Assembly (NCBI GenBank): GCA_031257415.1
Contig: JAIROR010000078.1
Span: 1-5,286 of the forward strand
Source: Holosporales bacterium
GTDB taxonomy: Bacteria; Pseudomonadota; Alphaproteobacteria; RUG11792
Direction of reading: 5' to 3'
Length of the DNA stretch: 5,286 nt
Shown piece after piece: positions 5,079 through 5,286 of the stretch. The notes beneath the pieces were generated by a model. The model ran no database searches, had not been told where the DNA came from, and was given only the letters and a program-made list of their open reading frames with translations. A program made the position numbers and the translations under genes. Each line of letters starts with the position of its first letter. The stretch's first letter is position 1.

Positions 5079-5115
5079 CTAAAAATGTTTCACGTGAAAC
5101 ATTTAGAGCTTCTTC
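5079..5115 (+). repeat. 37-bp direct repeat containing parS, copy 1
   Basis: Positions 5079-5115 and 5250-5286 are identical base for base: CTAAAA, the parS palindrome, then TTTAGAGCTTCTTC. The repeat reaches well beyond the ParB site, mainly on the right side. Just left of the two copies the sequences differ (GAG versus TTG), so the left boundary is real. Confidence 0.93.
5086..5101. promoter_or_regulatory. parS: parS centromere site 1 (ParB binding site)
   Basis: TGTTTCACGTGAAACA is an exact 16-bp match to the widely conserved bacterial parS sequence bound by chromosomal ParB. Three further symmetric bases on each side make a perfect 22-bp palindrome at 5083-5104. It lies 62 bp after the tgt stop, downstream of the gene for its own ParB, and is intergenic. 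It serves as the loading site where ParB closes into a CTP clamp. Confidence 0.97.
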
Positions 5116-5249
5116 TAAACTTGACACAATTGATTTTTGGGGTTTGTTTGGTCGATGTTCTTGTGCACTCTCAGTATGATCCAATCCTGACGGTTTCAAA
5201 AGGAATCTATCTTTGAGAAATCACGGTGATCAATTCTGGTTCGTATTGT

Positions 5250-5286
5250 CTAAAAATGTTTCACGTGAAACATTTAGAGCTTCTTC
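5250..5286 (+). repeat. 37-bp direct repeat containing parS, copy 2 (cut by window end)
   Basis: Second copy of the parS-bearing unit, with a 171-bp period. It stops at the last base of the window, so its true right boundary and any further copies cannot be seen. Confidence 0.9.
5257..5272. promoter_or_regulatory. parS: parS centromere site 2 (ParB binding site)
   Basis: This is a second exact TGTTTCACGTGAAACA, again centred in a perfect 22-bp palindrome (5254-5275), 171 bp from the first. The flanks are also identical to those of site 1, so the whole unit was duplicated rather than two sites arising separately. It is close to the window end. Confidence 0.97.

Larger units (their letters stand above)
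5024..5286. other. Intergenic region after tgt with two parS units
   Basis: No convincing coding region is present: the open frames here run straight through the parS palindromes. No clear Rho-independent terminator for the operon is visible. The 134 bp between the repeats contain a consensus-like TTGACA at 5121-5126, but nothing resembling a -10 box sits 16-18 bp downstream. An 11-bp palindrome, ATCACGGTGAT, lies at 5220-5230. The hexamer GAATAG occurs at 5018, 5039 and 5056. Confidence 0.7.

Noticed and set aside
5121..5149. Promoter with perfect TTGACA -35 between the parS sites
   Set aside because: No -10-like hexamer occurs at 16-18 bp spacing, and no gene within the window would use it.
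4924..5199. 91-codon minus-strand frame containing NVSRETF
   Set aside because: VSRETF is simply the translation of the parS palindrome, familiar from the start of gidB in bacteria with parS there. The rest is antisense to tgt and intergenic DNA.
5034..5216. 60-codon + strand frame containing MFHVKH
   Set aside because: It is the other reading of the parS palindrome and has no independent coding signs.

Overview
The window shows one compact, co-directional + strand operon, rsmG-parA-parB-tgt (about 1264-5023). It is preceded by about 1.26 kb with no recognisable protein gene and followed by two perfect centromere (parS) sites. The rsmG-parA-parB order, TTAA-N7-TTAA boxes matching the CtrA consensus, moderate-to-low GC and the protein sequences suggest an alphaproteobacterium, possibly an intracellular Rickettsiales- or Holosporales-like lineage. 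The family is an inference; no rRNA or other strong marker is present.

Region 1-350 is full of inverted repeats: three short perfect hairpins, several palindromes, and a 119-bp palindromic element at 204-322 whose 19-bp arms match at 18 positions. Region 350-620 is very AT-rich. It contains long A and T tracts, a tandem A-rich 11-mer and two exact CtrA-type boxes. By hand count, the + strand is C-rich over 1-540 (C 135, G 84) and G-rich over 541-1260 (G 170, C 116), and it stays G-rich through the operon. A skew reversal, CtrA boxes and AT-rich DNA beside parAB make this stretch a candidate chromosomal replication origin, although no consensus DnaA box is visible. At 751-840 there is a good candidate for an unannotated small RNA: a 5' hairpin, an 11-bp closing stem, an exposed CCTCCCC segment and a final T run, with a weak promoter just upstream. 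Region 841-1260 holds further hairpins, a doubtful 59-codon ORF, three 13-bp tandem repeats and the operon's weak promoter candidates.

The operon is tightly packed: 12 nt between rsmG and parA, a 10-nt overlap of parA with parB, and a 4-nt ATGA overlap of parB with tgt. RsmG methylates 16S rRNA. ParA (deviant Walker ATPase) and ParB (CTP-dependent DNA clamp) segregate the chromosome. Tgt makes the queuosine precursor exchange in tRNA. The ParB target sites lie 62 and 233 bp past tgt, inside a 37-bp direct repeat with a 171-bp period. The second copy ends exactly at the window edge, so the array may continue.

The least ordinary points are the candidate origin, the candidate small RNA, the large palindromic element, the duplicated parS unit, and a Tgt of unusual type (with an insertion resembling chlamydial Tgt) translationally coupled to parB.
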